Shown: positions 1 to 12,589 of the stretch, in pieces
How the letters are laid out: the number at the start of each line of letters is the position of its first letter
How positions within the stretch are numbered: the stretch's first letter is position 1
Source of the DNA: Apiospora phragmitis
Lineage: Eukaryota > Ascomycota > Sordariomycetes > Amphisphaeriales > Apiosporaceae
Length of the DNA stretch: 64,000 bases
Reading direction: 5' to 3'
Assembly (NCBI GenBank): GCA_038363925.1
Contig: JAQQWL010000015.1
Location: 1,798,001 to 1,862,000, forward strand
Notes under the pieces: generated by a model
Database searches by the model: none
Seen by the model: only the letters and a program-made list of their open reading frames with translations
Told to the model about the DNA's origin: nothing
Translations under genes and position numbers: made by a program

Positions 1-138
1 CTAGTTGGGGTTTTTAGCCCGGTGTTTGGTGCCCGTACATCTGGAACACCGATATAGCCGCGTGATGAAAGGGGTCTCCGAACGACCGGACCGTAGCGGT
101 GAGGCTATGAGGATATATAGAACAGCCAAGAAAGCTTC

Positions 139-556
139 TAGCCCGTGCCGCCACACGAAAGGCGGGAAGTAGTTGGCTATTAGCGCTACATACCTACGTT
201 TAAGATGGGAAGGGGTCTTTTATCCCGAATGTTCCCACCGTTTCCATATTGGCAGTAATATATCTCAGACAGATTTCGGATCTCGACACGGCCACTACAT
301 GGCACATTGCATGATAAACACCCGCACGGAGCCTCGCCCGTTGGAGGGGGCTTCCTAGGAATAAACGGCTCTAGAGGAGATATCACACCACTAAAAGGCC
401 CGTCCGCCGCTGTGGGACGGGCTGGCTATTGTCGAGTAAGATGAGGACAGATCCCACGTGCTTGCTGTATTATATATCAGACAGAACTGAAGGGACGGGC
501 TCGGCCGCTACGTGACTGACCTCGCTTGGAGAAAAGACCCGTACGGAGCCGCAGTT
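139..556. repeat. Decayed tandem repeat, two copies
   Basis: Two diverged copies lie in direct orientation, about 139-356 and 398-556. Both begin near GCCCGT..CCGCC, continue with TTGGCTATT or TGGCTATT, then AAGATG, then TATAT.TCAGACAG, then CGGCC.CTAC.TG, and end near CCCG.ACGGAGCC. The spacing between equivalent motifs is about 215-240 bases. I see no coding capacity in either copy. It may be an old duplicated fragment of a transposon or subtelomeric repeat, but nothing identifies the family. Confidence 0.5.
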
Positions 557-3500
557 GTGGACTGTGTGGGAAGGTGGACGGACGGCCTAGCTAGGCAGTA
601 GACGGGCGGACACGAGGAATGGGATTGCTGTCTTGTGAAGATGGGAAATTAGGAATGCCATCGCGAAGCTGACTACTTAGCCAAGTCGGCTGTCGCCGAA
701 AGTACTATACTTGGGAAACACTGGCGGCCCCTGCCTGCTCCGGATACATCGTGGTCGATATTTAGCCAGAGCCAAATTATTCTTGCTGATCGCTCGCCTT
801 GATTTTCTCTCTCCCGAGATGAGGATAGGACGAGTTCAGAGTAGTTAGATTTAACCGGTGTGTGAAAGGCGTGGGCCTTTCTTGTCAGCTTGCCTGGTCC
901 CTCTGAGCTCATGTACTCTGAGATGGCGAAATGTGCATAGTTGCATATTCTTTATGCGTCGATTGATAGTACATGTTGTGAGCTGGGGTGGGTAGTACGA
1001 TCATGTTCTCTCAACGTGAGTCGAATAGGGACTCACCATCCAGCAAGGAATCCGGAGAGGGGTTCGAAAGCCGAAAGAAGGCAAACACAACAGTATCTGA
1101 CCAACCAGCCGAGACCGGATCAGATGGGTATTATCATTCATTTCTTGTAGCTTACTGGCAACTGGTGGGCTCCTATGATACATGCCTTCAATACTTATAA
1201 CTCCTCTCATCCGCATATTTCGCCAGTAATTGCAATGAGTAATTACCACGGTTCGAGGTAGTATCTATGACGAAACCCGTGCATATTAAGTAGGCGAGTT
1301 ACTCGGTAACTCGAGTATACACGAAGATAATGCCAGTACACTACTATAGGCCTTGCCGATGCGAGCGCCTGTGTGATGTGGCAGCCGTTCTCCGCGCCCG
1401 AGACCGGGTGTGCCCACATATTCTTCCCCTAGAAAGGTCCGCGTCAAACTGAACGAGCTGTCTTTATCAGATTACATGATATCGAGTAAGCGGGTTAGAC
1501 GAAAGAAATTTTCCTTGCCTGTAGAGGATTGTTAGGCGTTCACGGAGAAGAAAACGGGGGGAAGAGGCAATCACAGTCAAATATATGGGAAGTCTCTGAG
1601 GGGCTTCCCAATCTAAGCCGTCAAAAAGGGGAGAGAAGACACCAGAATGAGAGGTGGTCTCTCCTAGGCATCTAAATCTACCACTTCGTTTGTTCGCAAA
1701 GAATATTCAGTATGACGGTGTGTTCTTTCGTCCGGTAGGCTCGCGGGTGTTCTCGGGATGGGACAATGATACCCCTACCCTCGCCTCTCCTCATCACCTG
1801 CTTCAGACTCTGGTGTTAGACTCGCACATCTGGTTATAAAATATGGTATCATTTCAGATAGCAATAGCACCTACTTACATCAATAACGCTCCCATCATAT
1901 AAGTAAGTGTCACTAGTAATGAGAGTCTACTTCTGAGATCTCTGTTCGCCAACCCAGTTGGGGGGCCGGAAGGTGTTGATGGACTACATATAAATGGCAT
2001 CCAAGTGTTGAAACCCACACTCTCTGGCTGGGTCACTACCTAACTCGCACAAGGTATTAAATTCGAAAAGATGCGTGTACAAGATCGCATTCCATCAGTG
2101 GCAACAGTCAAGGAGCAACCCCCTGACCACTCCGCCCCTACCCGTGCCCCAAAACCCCAATCTGGAGAAGAACGTCAAATTATCGAGAGAAACAATAGAT
2201 AGGGATGGAAAGTGTGGCAGCTCAAGTTTGTCGTCTCCCTGGCCTGAACGCGAATGGAAGTGATGACCTCGAGTTCGCCAGCGAACTTCCCATACCCTAA
2301 GACCTGGCCACATGGTGCGGGAGCCATTGTCTTACAAATCAATCAACCAGATGGGTCTCAACTGATTGTTATGTCCCAACTGACTGCCTAAATAGTTGCC
2401 TGCCCAAGCACGCAAGTCTAGCAGTGGGATAAGGTAATTAAATCAGGTGTCAATAGGGGGAGGGCGCGTCAACTTCAACTCACCCAGCTGCTAGCCAATC
2501 AAAACTGTGTTCAAAACTGCGTCCAAGCACCGAAATAGAAACTGACGGTATCATATTTTCATATGAGCCTGTCCCTATGGCCCAATAATAACTGCGATTA
2601 ACGCCTACCAGAATGCACAGCCTTTGGACCATGAGTCGGCGACTGGTTCCGTCCCTGCTCCTCCAGAGTTGGGCTAACTTGGTTAAAAACTACCATTGCC
2701 CCATTACCCCTTTCACCGGCCCTCCCAGGCTCAGACGGTAAACGGCCCAGCACGACTGCAATGAACGGGGTAGCCTCCTTCCTGCTTGTCCTCGCATGGC
2801 GAGTTCCAGCGTTCCTCTACTTTTGTGCCCAAGCACTTAGAGAAAGAAGGCTCAACCCCCACCCCTTTGATTATTCCTGATGCTACTACGGGCTCCCTTG
2901 CTTAACCCATTCTAGCTCTCCGGCAGGTTAGCTGAAGAAGAGGGATACTGTGACATCAAGAAACAGATCCTAAGGATGAGCGCGGGAAGGAGGGGATCAG
3001 TCTGTACTGTAGTGATAACAATCAAACCCAGCTGCTGTATGACTTTCACGACATGCCGACTGTATGTATCATGGCCATCTACTCCTATCAGGATGGTAAC
3101 TGTGTGACTGTCTATCATCGGCCCTAAGCAACCGCTTCGCTCCTCGTTTGTTACGGCGCAATTTGTTTCATTGCCCTTCGCCATGAACGACTGACTGATT
3201 GATGGGAAAGTTGTCTATAAAACCTAATAACAGATGTTTATGAAGTATCTGGAGGCGAGGTGCGTGTGTAAATTTGAAAAGAGCCCCCCCCCGTCCCCCC
3301 CCCCCTTTGGGAAATGACGGAGGGTTCATTACTCCTGGCATGGGCTAAGCAGGTATAATATCGCCACCACCCTCGTATTCGTATCCATCCATTAGAGGAG
3401 ATATCCTGATTTCCAAACCCAGCCGAGCCCCAAGAAAGATATGTCTCGCAACTCGTACGGTGTGCTAAGGGGCAGATTCGTGGTGCGATAGTTACTCGGG

Positions 3501-4712
3501 CATGGTTTGCCCCGTGAAAAGGAACATACACCTACTAGGGAACATATTCGAGAATGTTTCAAGGGAAGATGAGGATAGAGAGCGACATATGTTATAATTA
3601 GCCTTTCCCCTGCTGTCGGCGGCCCACGTCGATAGCGGCTCGATCGAACAACTTATGGAGGAGGAGGAGAAGAGGAAGAAGAAGAAGAAGAAGAAGAAGC
3701 CTGAAATCGAGGCAACCAGTATATGCATAAGGGGAATTTACACTATCGGGCGGTTAGATGAGCCCCTATGCCATCAATAAGTCTCGGCTCATATGTAGGT
3801 ATGTTGCGGAATCGGTTGATTCACCACAATGCCCGAATCAGATTCAAGTCATATTCAAAGGCTGCCAAGAGGCACATACATATATGTAATCTCTAGCCCT
3901 CAAGCCTCAAGCGTCGTGAAAAGCGCTGTTACTTTCATTGCCGTGTGTTTTATCTAGAACACAGTCAAAGTCTCTTGGCAAAATCTAGGAAAGGAGGTTG
4001 GACCTCCAGGAGAGTTGGAGTGGCTGAGATCTCAAAGGAGCGACATTTGGACAAAATGAGCAAAAACTGGAGACGCCACAAAACCAAACACCGGAACCCA
4101 ACCGAGAAACATTCTCATAACATGCAAGTATCGATAATCTCCCCCCGGTAGAATGGGCCTGGCGGGGACTGCCTACCTCCTACGTACTTTACGCTCTCGT
4201 AAAACCACGGGCGCGTGGCGCAAAGCTTAAAACTGCTTTTTTCCCTCTTCACAGTGAAACCCAGAAATCGTCCTTGGCTAATCTTAGATTCGGGAACAGA
4301 CTTTTACACCAGGTCTCACTTCTCATCGACTTTTTGTTAAATATCGGGTGGTGAAATCGAGATGTTGGAGTCCATGCTCTCCGAGCATTCCCGCCGAGAA
4401 TTCCGCTTGGCCCTTGGGTAAATAACGAACTGGGAGCACCATGATTCCAAGCAAGCTTTCGCCACGAAATTCAAGGAGAGGAACGGAACGATCACCGCTG
4501 GGGCTCTAGATACCAAGTTTACCAAAATTAGTCAACCGACGTGTCACAGATGACGAGCATCGATGATTATGTGCTAATTGATATAATTTCATTCAAACAT
4601 TAAGGATTGTGATCTCTAGGGTGTATAGTACAACTCTATATGGTGCAACTCCGCATAATGCTCATGAGAAATGAGTGATAATATCCCCTATCAAGAAACA
4701 GGGTGAACTCGA
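557..4712. other. Gene-poor stretch
   Basis: No reading frame here has protein-like composition or recognisable motifs; all are short and overlap on both strands. Visible low-complexity items are a C-rich run at 3285-3305 and a GAG/GAA microsatellite at about 3658-3699. The base composition is close to even, so there is no strong AT-rich RIP signature. Confidence 0.5.
3658..3699. repeat. GAG/GAA trinucleotide microsatellite
   Basis: Three GAG units grade into a run of about nine GAA/AAG units. It lies in non-coding sequence. Confidence 0.8.
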
Positions 4713-5831
4713 TTACAGCAGCTTGACACCGAGAGGTTCGGGCTGCTCAAGGATGATACCCGGCCCGGCCACAATAGTCTCCTTGGTGGGGGCGCCAGGC
4801 GTATCAGCGAGGACGGCAGCAATGACACCCTTTTCCTCGAACTTAGCGGGGATCTGGACACTGATGCTCTTCTTGGGCCAGTCGCAAGTGTCGATGGGGA
4901 CGGTCTCGTTGGCCTGGCCGTGGAAGAAGACGGCGTAGTACTGCTTGCCTTTCACGAACTTGGGTTGGTTCTTGGAGTCGGTGAAGGCGAGGTCGATGGT
5001 CGAGCCAGGGGCCAACGACGTCGTGTTCTTGCTGGCGCCGAGCGCAGGCAAGTGCTGGTTCGGCGTGGGGTACTCGGGGTTCTCTTGGGGCAGCTGCCGG
5101 GTACCACGAGGTTGCCCGTGCTGCCAAGGACCTCGTTGGCGTAGGGGAAGACCGTGTCCGACGGGCCGCCCAGGGGGTTCACCTTCCAGATGTCCATCAA
5201 TTGCCAGACCTCGTGGCGCGTCTCCGTCTCGGCGATGGCCAACATGGCGCCCTTCGCATTGTCGAGCTTGACTTGCTGCACAAGACCCGTGAGGAAAGCC
5301 ATGCTGGAGATCTCCAAGACCGTGCCCAACGCAAGGAAGGAGACGGGGTCGTTGTAAGGGGAAATTGTATTTGCAAGCTCCCGGCTTTACTGAAGTCTCG
5401 GAGATCTGGTTCTGGAATATGCGGAGATGGCCGGCCTCGTTATTCCGAATCTCCTGAACGCGTCTGTAAGTGGTGTTGGGCATGCCGGCCGCGATGAAGG
5501 ACGACTCGTTGAACATTTCAACGGCCTGTTGGTAAAAGCTGAAGATGATCCACTCGGCCGCTAACAGGTTCTGCCAGACCTGGTCGTCGACCCCAGGAGG
5601 ACCCTTCTTCGTAGGCATGACGGCATCTGTCAGGTTTCCAGGCCACGTCGGTGCCTTGCCCCAGTAGGTGTTGAATATAGGAGACTCGCCCGGAACGGGT
5701 CCATACGAAGGGTCAGCCAGCTTCTGTGCTTCAGCGTAAGCAGCTCTCCTGTGGGTGTCGACAGGCTTGGAGAGGGCGACGGCGCCAAAGGTAGCCAGCG
5801 CACATGCGCGGAGGAAATGTTTCGCACCCAT
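4713..5831 (-). CDS. rds1: Rds1-like stress-response protein, ferritin-like fold
   Basis: The start is MGAKHFLRACALATFG, a likely signal peptide. The protein then matches the fungal Rds1 family (S. pombe stress-response Rds1): an N-terminal helical part with NNEAGHLRIF, then AIAETETRHEVW, whose E..H and E..RHE patterns are typical of ferritin-like four-helix proteins. A C-terminal beta-rich part ends ILEQPEPLGVKLL. The length of about 373 residues fits the family. The frame is broken twice: one base too many in the GGGG run at 5358-5361 and one too few at 5097-5100. The middle portion (about 5100-5357) is therefore read in another frame and the two breaks compensate. Neither break looks like an intron. 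The family function is poorly known; in S. pombe the gene responds to nutrient stress. Confidence 0.8.
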   Translation of the reverse strand: MGAKHFLRACALATFGAVALSKPVDTHRRAAYAEAQKLADPSYGPVPGESPIFNTYWGKAPTWPGNLTDAVMPTKKGPPGVDDQVWQNLLAAEWIIFSFYQQAVEMFNESSFIAAGMPNTTYRRVQEIRNNEAGHLRIFQNQISETSVKPGACKYNFPLQRPRLLPCVGHGLGDLQHGFPHGSCAASQARQCEGRHVGHRRDGDAPRGLAIDGHLEGEPPGRPVGHGLPLRQRGPWQHGQPRGTRQLPQENPEYPTPNQHLPALGASKNTTSLAPGSTIDLAFTDSKNQPKFVKGKQYYAVFFHGQANETVPIDTCDWPKKSISVQIPAKFEEKGVIAAVLADTPGAPTKETIVAGPGIILEQPEPLGVKLL

Positions 5832-8289
5832 TGTTGGTGATTTGCACGGGATAGGATATGAGGAGGGGAGAGGAACGGGTTTTAAGAGTCAGAATGGCTG
5901 TACTGAGGGAAATGATGTAGTTTGATCGACAGGAAGCACGTTCTCTTATAGATTTGAGACAACCCACAGCGAACATGGGCAGCACGACACGACACGTAGC
6001 GAGCGACAACAATTTTGACAGGTCAAGCCGGACCACCGAGACTAGGAGATTGGCCGTGCCGCCAGATGATCTCATGAGTTCATGAGCCAAGGCTATGTGG
6101 TTTTCAGCTTCATGTCGATAATGACACCCACGCAGACTTGAGCTGCATATTTTCACGATTAAGATGGCTAAGGTGCAGGTATAGTTCGAGTCTAAAGCCA
6201 CCTAGCACGACGGGAACTGTTGATCGACAGAGCTGAGGCCGCATGGACCGAACCAAGTCATTGGGTGCTTTTGGAGATTAGCACGGACGGGGCAGAACGA
6301 TACTGTGGAAGCCTTGGGATGGCATTTTCGGGTTGGGACGAGAGATGGGCTGAATGTGCAGAATGTGGCCAAGAAACTCTAAACCGCCACCATCACATTG
6401 TTATGTGTTCTGAGGATGTGGTGGTGGTGTGGATAAGGACGATGTGTGCTGCGAGAAGCACGCCACACAACAATTTCCTTGCGCGTGCTTACTGAAAGTC
6501 ATATTTGTTATCCTCAAATACATATGTCCCAGTATAGCGGCTGGGCAGGATGAAGATCGACATTAATACGATTGTTTCCTTCGCGATTCGGCCCGGACAC
6601 GCGATCATACCTGCAATCACGATCACATCATGACTTGGCCTTTCCAGTCACTTGTGCGGCGTGCCAATTGGGAAAGAAGATAAGGTGACTAGGCAGATTG
6701 CCTGACTGCCGGCGTGGCTTCTGTACCCCAAGCGCCTTTTCGACGGAAGGCGCCACGGTCGAAAAGGCGCCACGGGAAGCGAATAACGCGCGCTTTCCCT
6801 TTCGGTTCTCTGCTAAGCAAAACGGTCGTCATCCCGCCCGATTTCGCGATGTAAAGCCAGTTTGGGCAAGGCGCGCGTGTGCAGATCTGCATCTAATTAA
6901 TCGGCGCCTCCTGAGCTATACACTCTTTTGGAAGTGTGGTGTATACCCTCATTGGATGATCCTGCGGTCCACCGGCACTTGGCTCTTCGGTTAAGAAAGC
7001 TTGGTGGAATGGCGTTGAAATGGCGTAGGCGGATGATGATGTGAGAGCGGGACGTCAATGAAATTAGTGGTAAGCATGCAACTTACATATGCCTGGGTCG
7101 AAGCCACCCTTTGGAACTGCAAACACATCATCTCGTGTCAAGCAGCCGCCAGAACTAATCACTCACCAGAACCTCTCTTACGGGCATGTGCCACAGGATG
7201 CACCGATTCCGTATGCTTTGTGCAGACCGACGAGCTGTCCTACAAACCGCAATTGAACAAGCACCGTCCACAAGCGGCTCAGCCCTTACAATGCCCGGAA
7301 GGCCAAGAAGGCAGACTCATGACCGCCTCCGTCAACTGGCCCCTGGTTGCCGTCCCGGCGCCTGTCTTGGCTTCTTTCATCCGACAAGTCCACCGTGTTC
7401 CTCGCCCCCACGCTGCCGTGATCGTTTCCACGTCAGCGAAAGTCACGATGCCGTCAGGATAAATTTAGTACGAAGACCGCCCGGAAGCCGCTCGAATGCC
7501 AACATCAATCTTCTCCGGCAATGCCACCACCCTCATGCTTTTGGCATGATCTGCTCTGACTAGGAGATGGGCATACATTTCCTACGGTCGTCGGCCAGGT
7601 GGTCATATTTTCTACAGTAGGGTCCTCTTTGTGAGCTGTTCTTGACCGACCACCTGTGTTACCTGCAGTAATAGCCTCTGTGAGATTCGGACTAACGGTG
7701 GTGGCACACCAACGTCAGCCGCTACACAAGCGGGGTGCGCTCCAATGTCGTACTATCTAGAAGCCGGAAGCCCAGGAATTCCTGTTCCGAAACTCGAAAG
7801 GACCGAATTGTCCAGTAGTGAGGTCCATCTTGCCAATGCGATTTATAAATATGATTGTTAAATCCGGTCAAACTCAATTGATGCGAAGCTCGTCTTAGGG
7901 GAAACCCTCCATCGGGAATAATAAGAAAGGGTGGGTAGTCTGAGCTGTGCACAGCTAGAGGACCCTCCTGACGTCAAAGAGTCTAGACTGCTCCGTCACT
8001 GCCGCCCACTGCCAGCACTCATACGTAACAGCCAACCCAAAAACAGGTAGGCAAGTCGTTATGATGAGTTCGAAAGAATATAAGGCTCGGTTCTCTATGA
8101 TCTGTAGAGCATTTTCCATAGATGCTATTAGTTTTACCTATTGACGTTGTAATTGATCCATTACCAGTACTGCGCCGTCCCCTTACACTCACCAACTAGC
8201 TATAAACTAAGCGCTGAAGAAATTCGTTATTTCTTACACAAGACTTCATATAATTCTAGACCGAAGGCGAACACAGAAATCCCGTCATC
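5832..8289. other. Intergenic, one strong hairpin
   Basis: No convincing gene is seen. Open frames at 6220-6495 (+) and 7058-7462 (+) have no recognisable motif and overlap other frames. The one notable element is the inverted repeat at 6732-6770. Confidence 0.45.
6732..6770. repeat. 13-bp perfect inverted repeat
   Basis: The left arm GCGCCTTTTCGAC (6732-6744) is perfectly complementary to the right arm GTCGAAAAGGCGC (6758-6770). The 13-base loop itself contains the palindrome GGCGCC. The decamer GGCGCCACGG occurs twice here, at 6750 and 6767. The function is unknown. Confidence 0.75.
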
Positions 8290-9957
8290 ATGGTAGGTAA
8301 CACTTTAGGGTTGGACGTGAAGAAAGTAGGTACTCGAACTTCGTCGGTCTTGTGAGAAACCATGCTTACCACCGTCACAATAGCTGGGGATGCTCGGAGT
8401 AGGGAGCATGGGCGCAATGATGTCACTATTGTACGCCGAACATGGCGCCGAGGTGCATTTCTTTGACCCAAGTAAGTCCCTTCCTTTCGCCATAGATGTA
8501 GGCAAGAAAAAGGGGGATCTCCATTGATGCTAAACAGTACCAATCAACCAGGCGAGAGCAACATGGACGCGCTGGCAAAACAAGCCAAGGACATCAAGAT
8601 GGACAAGATGGTAGTGCGGGAGAAGAGCTACGAAGCCGTCTGCAAGGCGATCGAGACCAAAGGCGAGCCCAAGGTCTTCGTCTTCAGCACGCCGCATGGT
8701 GGACCCGCGGACAAGTGCGTCGAGGGCCTGAAACCCTACCTCAAGAAGGGCGACATCATCGTCGACTGCGGCAATGAGCACTGGACCAACACGGAGCGGC
8801 GGCAGAAGGACCTCGAGCCCCAGGGCGTCCACTACATCGGTTGCGGCGTCTCGGGCGGCTACCAGGCCGCCCGCGCGGGCCCTTCGATGTCGCCCGGCGG
8901 CAAGCCCGAGGGGCTCAAGCAGATGATGCCCTTCTTCAAGAAGGTGGCAGCCAAGGACCGGCAGGGACGCCCCTGCGTCGCGCCCGTCGGCCCCGGCGGC
9001 AGCGGCCACTACGTCAAGATGGTCCACAACGGCATCGAGCAGGGCATGATGTCGGTGCTGGCCGAGGCGTGGCTGATGATGTCCCGCGGCCTCGGGCTCT
9101 CGCCCGACGAGATCCGCGACGTCTTCAAGAAGTGGAACGCCGAGGGCCCGCTCTCGGGCTGCTTCCTCGTCGCCATCGGCGTCGACATCGAGGCCGCCAA
9201 GGGCAAGGACGGCAAGTACGTGCTCGACTCGGTGCGCGACAAGGTCGTCCAGGACGTCGACGAGGAGGAGGGCACCGGCATCTGGACGTGCGAGCAAGCC
9301 GTCGCGCTGCACGTGCCGGCGGCCTCGATCCTCGCGGCCCACCTGTTCCGCTGCACGTCCGCGGACCTGGGCCGACGGCAGAAGAACCAGAAGTCGGCGG
9401 GCGGCGGCGTCGAGCCGAAGAAGCTGTCGGTGGAGTCGAAGCCCAAGTTCCTCGAGCAGCTGCACATGGCGACGTACTTCTGCTTCCTGACGTGCTTCGC
9501 GCAGGGGCTGGACGTGATCCGGGCCAAGGACAAGCAGCAGGGCTGGAAGCTCGACTACCGCCACGTGCTGCAGCTCTGGCGCGGCGGCTGTATCATCCAG
9601 GCCGAGCACATCACCGACATCGTGCTGGACCGGGCGTACGCGCGGCCCGACCACGACGTCGACGACGTGCTGGGCAACCCCGAGGTCGCGCGTGAGCTGA
9701 CGCAGCACTACCCGGCGCTCAAGAGCGTCGTCCTCCAGACGCTTGAGGCCGACGGCTTCGCGCCCAGCATGGGCCAGTGCCTCGAGTACTACAAGTACGA
9801 GACCTCGACGGCGCTGCCCACGCAGTTCATGGAGGCCCAGCTCGACTACTTCGGCCAGCACATGTACGACCGCCAGGACGACCCCGTGGGCGGCACGGCC
9901 AAGGGGCAGCACCACCACGAGTGGAAGCCGGCCAAGGGGTTGGCTGACAGGAAATAG
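8290..9957 (+). CDS. 6-phosphogluconate dehydrogenase-like protein (divergent paralogue)
   Basis: Proposed exons are 8290-8292 (the ATG only), 8384-8471 and 8552-9957. The introns have GTAGGT and GTAAGT donors with branch sites GCTTAC and GCTAAC, and the splices stay in phase, giving about 498 residues. Exon 2 supplies the NAD(P) Rossmann turn GVGSMGAMMS that the long open frame lacks. Exon 3 carries the substrate signatures GVSGGYQAARAGPSMSPGG and GHYVKMVHNGIE, with the catalytic Lys and Glu kept. Two departures from classical enzymes are visible: IIVDCGNEHW where IIIDGGN is usual, and EAQLDYFGQH where QAQRDYFGAH is usual, so a substrate-phosphate Arg is Leu. The fold is certain. Whether it acts on 6-phosphogluconate in the pentose phosphate pathway is not. 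Confidence 0.85.
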
Positions 9958-12589
9958 GAGCAACGAGGGTACGGAAAACTGGTATGACACTTTGGGCACA
10001 TTTTGTCTTTTTTGTTTCCGTTATGGTGTATGGCGTAAACTTATACCTAGTACATGAGCTACTGCAATGATGATATATGACCTGTCTACATCAATTTACT
10101 GAATTATTAAGCATGAGAGGAAAGCATCCCGCAGAGAGATATGGTGTGTACTAGCGGGAGGCACCACAGACGGTTCCAGTCAACCAAACCACTTAACATG
10201 AAGACGTTCTGAACATCTGATATCGGTTGAGATGGCGGATGCTGAAAAGAAAACCTACTCGTAGCAGTTGTCGGTATGGACAGGTGGAGATCAGATAATG
10301 CCGCTGGTTTTGGAGAACGCAGAAAATCATAGCATCTGTAACCCAGGTGATGACTTCTCGGCGACTGGCCTCACAGTCACGTCGATCAAACCGTACGAGA
10401 AACTTCTCATAGCGGAAATCAACCATTAGACTCCCAACGTGTACGATGACCGAAAACGGCGGCGGCTGTACCAACTCAATCTACCCTTGGTGGCTGCAGC
10501 TGTCTATCTGTATCTCCACACTCCATGAATTCAAACATCACCGCCGCAAGTAGCCACCGGCAATCGAGTCTGAGAGGTGGTGGGGAAGCCGAAGCATACT
10601 ACTATCTACGTAAGGGAGTGGAGGTGGTGTCTACGGGGCCCTCGGATGGGCAAATATGCCGGGAGGAACCACATGCTGTCCCCGTCGAGGTGAGCGGGCG
10701 GGTTGTCCGCATCATCTTGCCCTTATGAACCTGACACGAGAGCCTGACTTGTTCTGACTTATTACTACTACGCTCGTAAGGCGTCAAGTATGAGCACCTA
10801 GCAGGGTGTCTTCGTTGTTTCTGAACAGCGAAGGAAGCTGACGATGCTGGTTGTTATAATGTGTCCAGAGGTGACGATTGGCTGTTTTTGCTCTACTGCT
10901 GTACTGGCCCAGCTCCAATTCGAGGTAGAATCGAAGAAAAAAGTTTGCCCACCAAAGTATAGACAGCCTTGTGATAATCAAGCTGCTGCTGGATGGATCC
11001 TCCGGATGGATCTTCCGAATGGACCACTTGTATGCCAACTAGACTCGAGTGCCGAGGTAGAACAGGTTCCATTACGTTATTATACCAGAACCTGGCTTAT
11101 GGCGACTAGGTAAAACCTGCCATAGTTATGGAGTAAGCGAGAAGATTCTGCACACGATGAGCACTACCGAAATGTAGCTGATGTGAAAAGTTTCCCGAAG
11201 GAGTGAACGCCCAGGAGAGAGGGCAAGTTTGACTGGTTCGTCCGTACGGAGTATATTTGCACAACTCACAATCACAGGTAAGGAAGAGAGTTGTAGGTTC
11301 ATATGGCAAATAATTATTACAAGGAGGTAGGAAGGTTGAAATCAGCCACGTTAAACGTACCTCACAATTACCAAATCAATATCAAGAAATTCCAGGAGCA
11401 ACCTGAAGTGTCACTGTAGGTTAGGTGTAAGGCAGGTGCCGTGTCAAGCAAGTGCCCTGATAACGGGTACCTGCAGTAAAACTCAGTTTTTCCTTAGGCA
11501 CCTTGAGGGCCAACCCCCCACTAGAAAATTGAATGGCTAGGATTGGCTGATCCCGAGGGCCTCTGGGACCCACCCAGGCCCTTTCCAGCTGTATAAATAT
11601 CTGCTCTCCCTCCCTCTCTTTCGATTTGCTTTTCTCTTTTCTTCTTCATGTCGACAATACTCTAAAGAATCATTTCTATAGTGTTCGTCCCAATCTCTGT
11701 TTTTCTCCAAAACAGCTACAGATCCGACCCTGGTTGATGAGACCAATCCCTGCCACTCAAGAGTGAAGCCTTTTTCTCAAGGTGGTCGTTCGCGGCCGCT
11801 CCCACTTTCGCACTGTCCGCAAGGATGGCGGCTTGTCTTTTCACGAAGCAAGCTGTATAGAGAGTATTTGATGATCTCAACCCCGATTCGTTGCGGTCTG
11901 CCTTCGGGCGCGCGGCCGGGGTGGGTGGTGGTGGACGTCTGACAGGCGTTTTCTTTTTCTCTTTTCCATTGCTCGCTGAGGTTCGTCCTCAGCCGCGAAG
12001 AAGAAGTCCACGGTCTGGGTTACGATGCCCTGCTACACGTTTAATGAGTCTGACATGTTGTCACATCTTTACCTGTTTTCTTTCATGCTGTTGCCGCCAA
12101 CTTGACTCGCTGAAATAACTCGAAATTGGGAGAATCGAGTGGTACTGGAAGGGAATATCTGTATCACAAAGTAGAATTTTCAAGTGCCTCCTGCCGCACC
12201 CAATTCTTGTTTTGCTTTTGCAAGGCCTTGGAGTCTTCTCGAGATTCATTGAGCATCATATTACCACGTCGTGATAAAATGTTAGTCGAACCTTTTTGTA
12301 CAAATTTGCTTGCGTCGCCTCAAACATCCTGGATGGCCATCTTTGCTTCCATGGACAACTTGACTTGTTTTAATTGTCGAAAACCACGCGAAATACGATC
12401 TTAAGCATTTTTTGCCCTTGCCTGGTAACTTCAAGAAGGAGCGTATCTGAATCGACAAGACAGTACACAATCACGAAGTATCCAAACGTGAATACAATTC
12501 ATAATCCCATTTCCGCTAGCTAAGTAAAGCAACACGTTATCTTATGTAAACAAGGCCGTCCGCCCCGGCAAAATTGACATCTACTGTAT
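9958..12589. other. Intergenic with one promoter-like tract
   Basis: I see no gene. At 11592-11599 there is TATAAATA, followed by a CT-rich tract (about 11602-11645), which resembles a fungal core promoter reading rightwards. No convincing coding frame follows: the nearest ATGs at 11648 and 11825 are closed within a few codons. It could drive a non-coding RNA or be coincidental. Confidence 0.35.

Noticed and set aside
7058..7563. Overlapping plus-strand frames of 125-134 codons
   Set aside because: No recognisable domain, no splice-linked extension, both frames equally open.
8530..9999. 489-codon open frame on the minus strand, antisense to the 6PGDH-like gene
   Set aside because: Leu/Val/Arg-rich shadow caused by GC-rich codons of the real gene; no motifs.
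11592..11830. TATA plus CT-rich tract suggesting a rightward gene
   Set aside because: Following ATGs are closed within a few codons and no spliced frame could be built; kept only as a promoter-like note.
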